From positions 1 to 6,213 of the forward strand of contig JAFPSR010000051.1 of assembly GCA_017413675.1 (NCBI GenBank): DNA of 6,213 nt. The letters are read 5' to 3'. Within the stretch, counting starts at the first letter, position 1, and each line of letters begins with the position of its first letter. This document shows positions 5,626 to 6,213 of this stretch, in pieces. The stretch comes from Clostridia bacterium. Lineage in GTDB: Bacteria > Bacillota_A > Clostridia > Christensenellales > UBA1750. Under the pieces are notes generated by a model, which saw nothing but the letters and a program-made list of their open reading frames with translations, had not been told where the DNA came from and ran no database searches. A program made the translations under genes and the position numbers.

Positions 5626-6213
5626 ATGCCTTCTTTTGTCTATTTTCTCTGTACACTGGCTGTTGCCCTTGCCGGAGGGCTTCTAGCCAAGAAGCTGAAG
5701 CTTCCCGCGGGTCCCATGGTCGGTTCCATGGTCTTTGTGGTCATCTTCAATCTCCTGACGGATTCCGCGGTATTTTATTCTCAGATCAAGGTCGGTCTGC
5801 AGATTTTCTCCGGGGCAATGATCGGCAGTACCATGAGTATGGCAGAGATCAAAAGCATGAAAACCCTGGGAAAACCTACGGCTATCCTGCTGATCGGCAT
5901 GGTATTCCTGAACCTGACTTTCGGAATGGCGATCTACGCGCTTTCCGGTCTGGATGCCCCTACCTCCCTGTTTGCAGCTGCTCCCGGCGGGGTATCGGAT
6001 ATGGCACTGATTGCTTCCGATCTCGGAGCAGATACGGGGTATGTCGCTATCCTGCAGGTTTTCCGTCTTCTGATTGTGCTTCTGATTTTTCCTCCCCTGT
6101 TCAAGAAATTTTCCAAGGATCCCAAGAATCTGCCGCAGGAGCCGCTGTCGGATTCCGTTTCCGCTCCGAAACCGGTATTTGAGCCTGTAAGGTTCCTGCT
6201 CCTCCTGTTCATC
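5626..6213 (+). CDS. AbrB/aidB-regulator family membrane transporter, 5' part (runs off the right edge)
   Basis: The first 196 residues of an integral membrane protein are present. It belongs to the family of E. coli AbrB (regulator of aidB), often labelled putative ammonia monooxygenase; this is unrelated to the Bacillus transition-state regulator AbrB. Hydrophobic segments lie at about 4-20, 30-44, 56-70, 85-106, 112-131 and 139-159, followed by a polar linker (160-187) and the start of another membrane segment. Family signatures include LPAGPMVGSM (26-35), the APGGVSDMALIASDLGAD stretch (119-136) and a QVFR motif (144-147). Members often carry two copies of this half-unit, so the linker may be followed by the second copy outside the window. 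AAGGA lies 9 nt before the start ATG. The gene has its own promoter, behind a terminator and a possible operator. True substrates of this family are poorly defined, so I give none. Confidence 0.88.
   Translation, partial: MPSFVYFLCTLAVALAGGLLAKKLKLPAGPMVGSMVFVVIFNLLTDSAVFYSQIKVGLQIFSGAMIGSTMSMAEIKSMKTLGKPTAILLIGMVFLNLTFGMAIYALSGLDAPTSLFAAAPGGVSDMALIASDLGADTGYVAILQVFRLLIVLLIFPPLFKKFSKDPKNLPQEPLSDSVSAPKPVFEPVRFLLLLFI

Noticed and set aside
5241..6182. 313-codon plus-strand frame across the end of the GH51 gene, the terminator, the promoter and the transporter gene
   Set aside because: It is in another frame from both real genes and crosses a terminator and promoter. The Arg/Ser/Cys-rich translation is typical of an out-of-frame reading.

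Overview
The window looks like chromosomal DNA of a Firmicute, most likely a Clostridia member of moderate GC (a little over half by eye). The evidence is a classic tRNA-Thr T-box leader in front of thrS, strong GGAGG-type ribosome binding sites on some genes, Rho-independent terminators with T-tracts, and clostridial-looking proteins: the ThrS variant, an Asd of the archaeal/fungal-like subfamily common in clostridia, and an intracellular GH51 arabinofuranosidase. The sequence alone does not give a genus. I see no phage, IS, CRISPR, tRNA or rRNA signal.

Left block, minus strand (1-2723). A sigma-A type promoter (2723-2695) drives a leader of about 230-255 nt that folds as a T-box riboswitch. 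It has an ACC (Thr) specifier, a T-box bulge UGGA and a strong intrinsic terminator. Next come thrS (threonyl-tRNA synthetase, 2432-531) and, 57 nt further on, the 5' part of asd (aspartate-semialdehyde dehydrogenase, 473 to beyond position 1). No clear terminator separates thrS from asd, so threonyl-tRNA charging may control both the synthetase and an early enzyme of the aspartate/threonine pathway.

Middle block, plus strand (2806-5500). A divergent promoter with a perfect TATAAT drives a 156-residue cupin-fold protein related to ureidoglycolate lyase (AllA), closed by a perfect hairpin terminator. Next are a family-6 uracil-DNA-glycosylase-superfamily enzyme (hypoxanthine/deoxyinosine-DNA glycosylase) and, 33 nt downstream, a GH51 alpha-L-arabinofuranosidase, closed by a second strong terminator. 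These three genes share no obvious pathway.

Right edge, plus strand (5531-6213). A near-perfect inverted repeat lies just upstream of a well-formed promoter. The promoter drives the 5' part of a membrane protein of the AbrB/aidB-regulator transporter family, which runs off the window.

Every gene falls into a recognisable family, and I found no convincing unknown multi-gene system. The points most worth checking are the T-box reach into asd, the operator-like dyad before the transporter, and the orphan AllA-like cupin.
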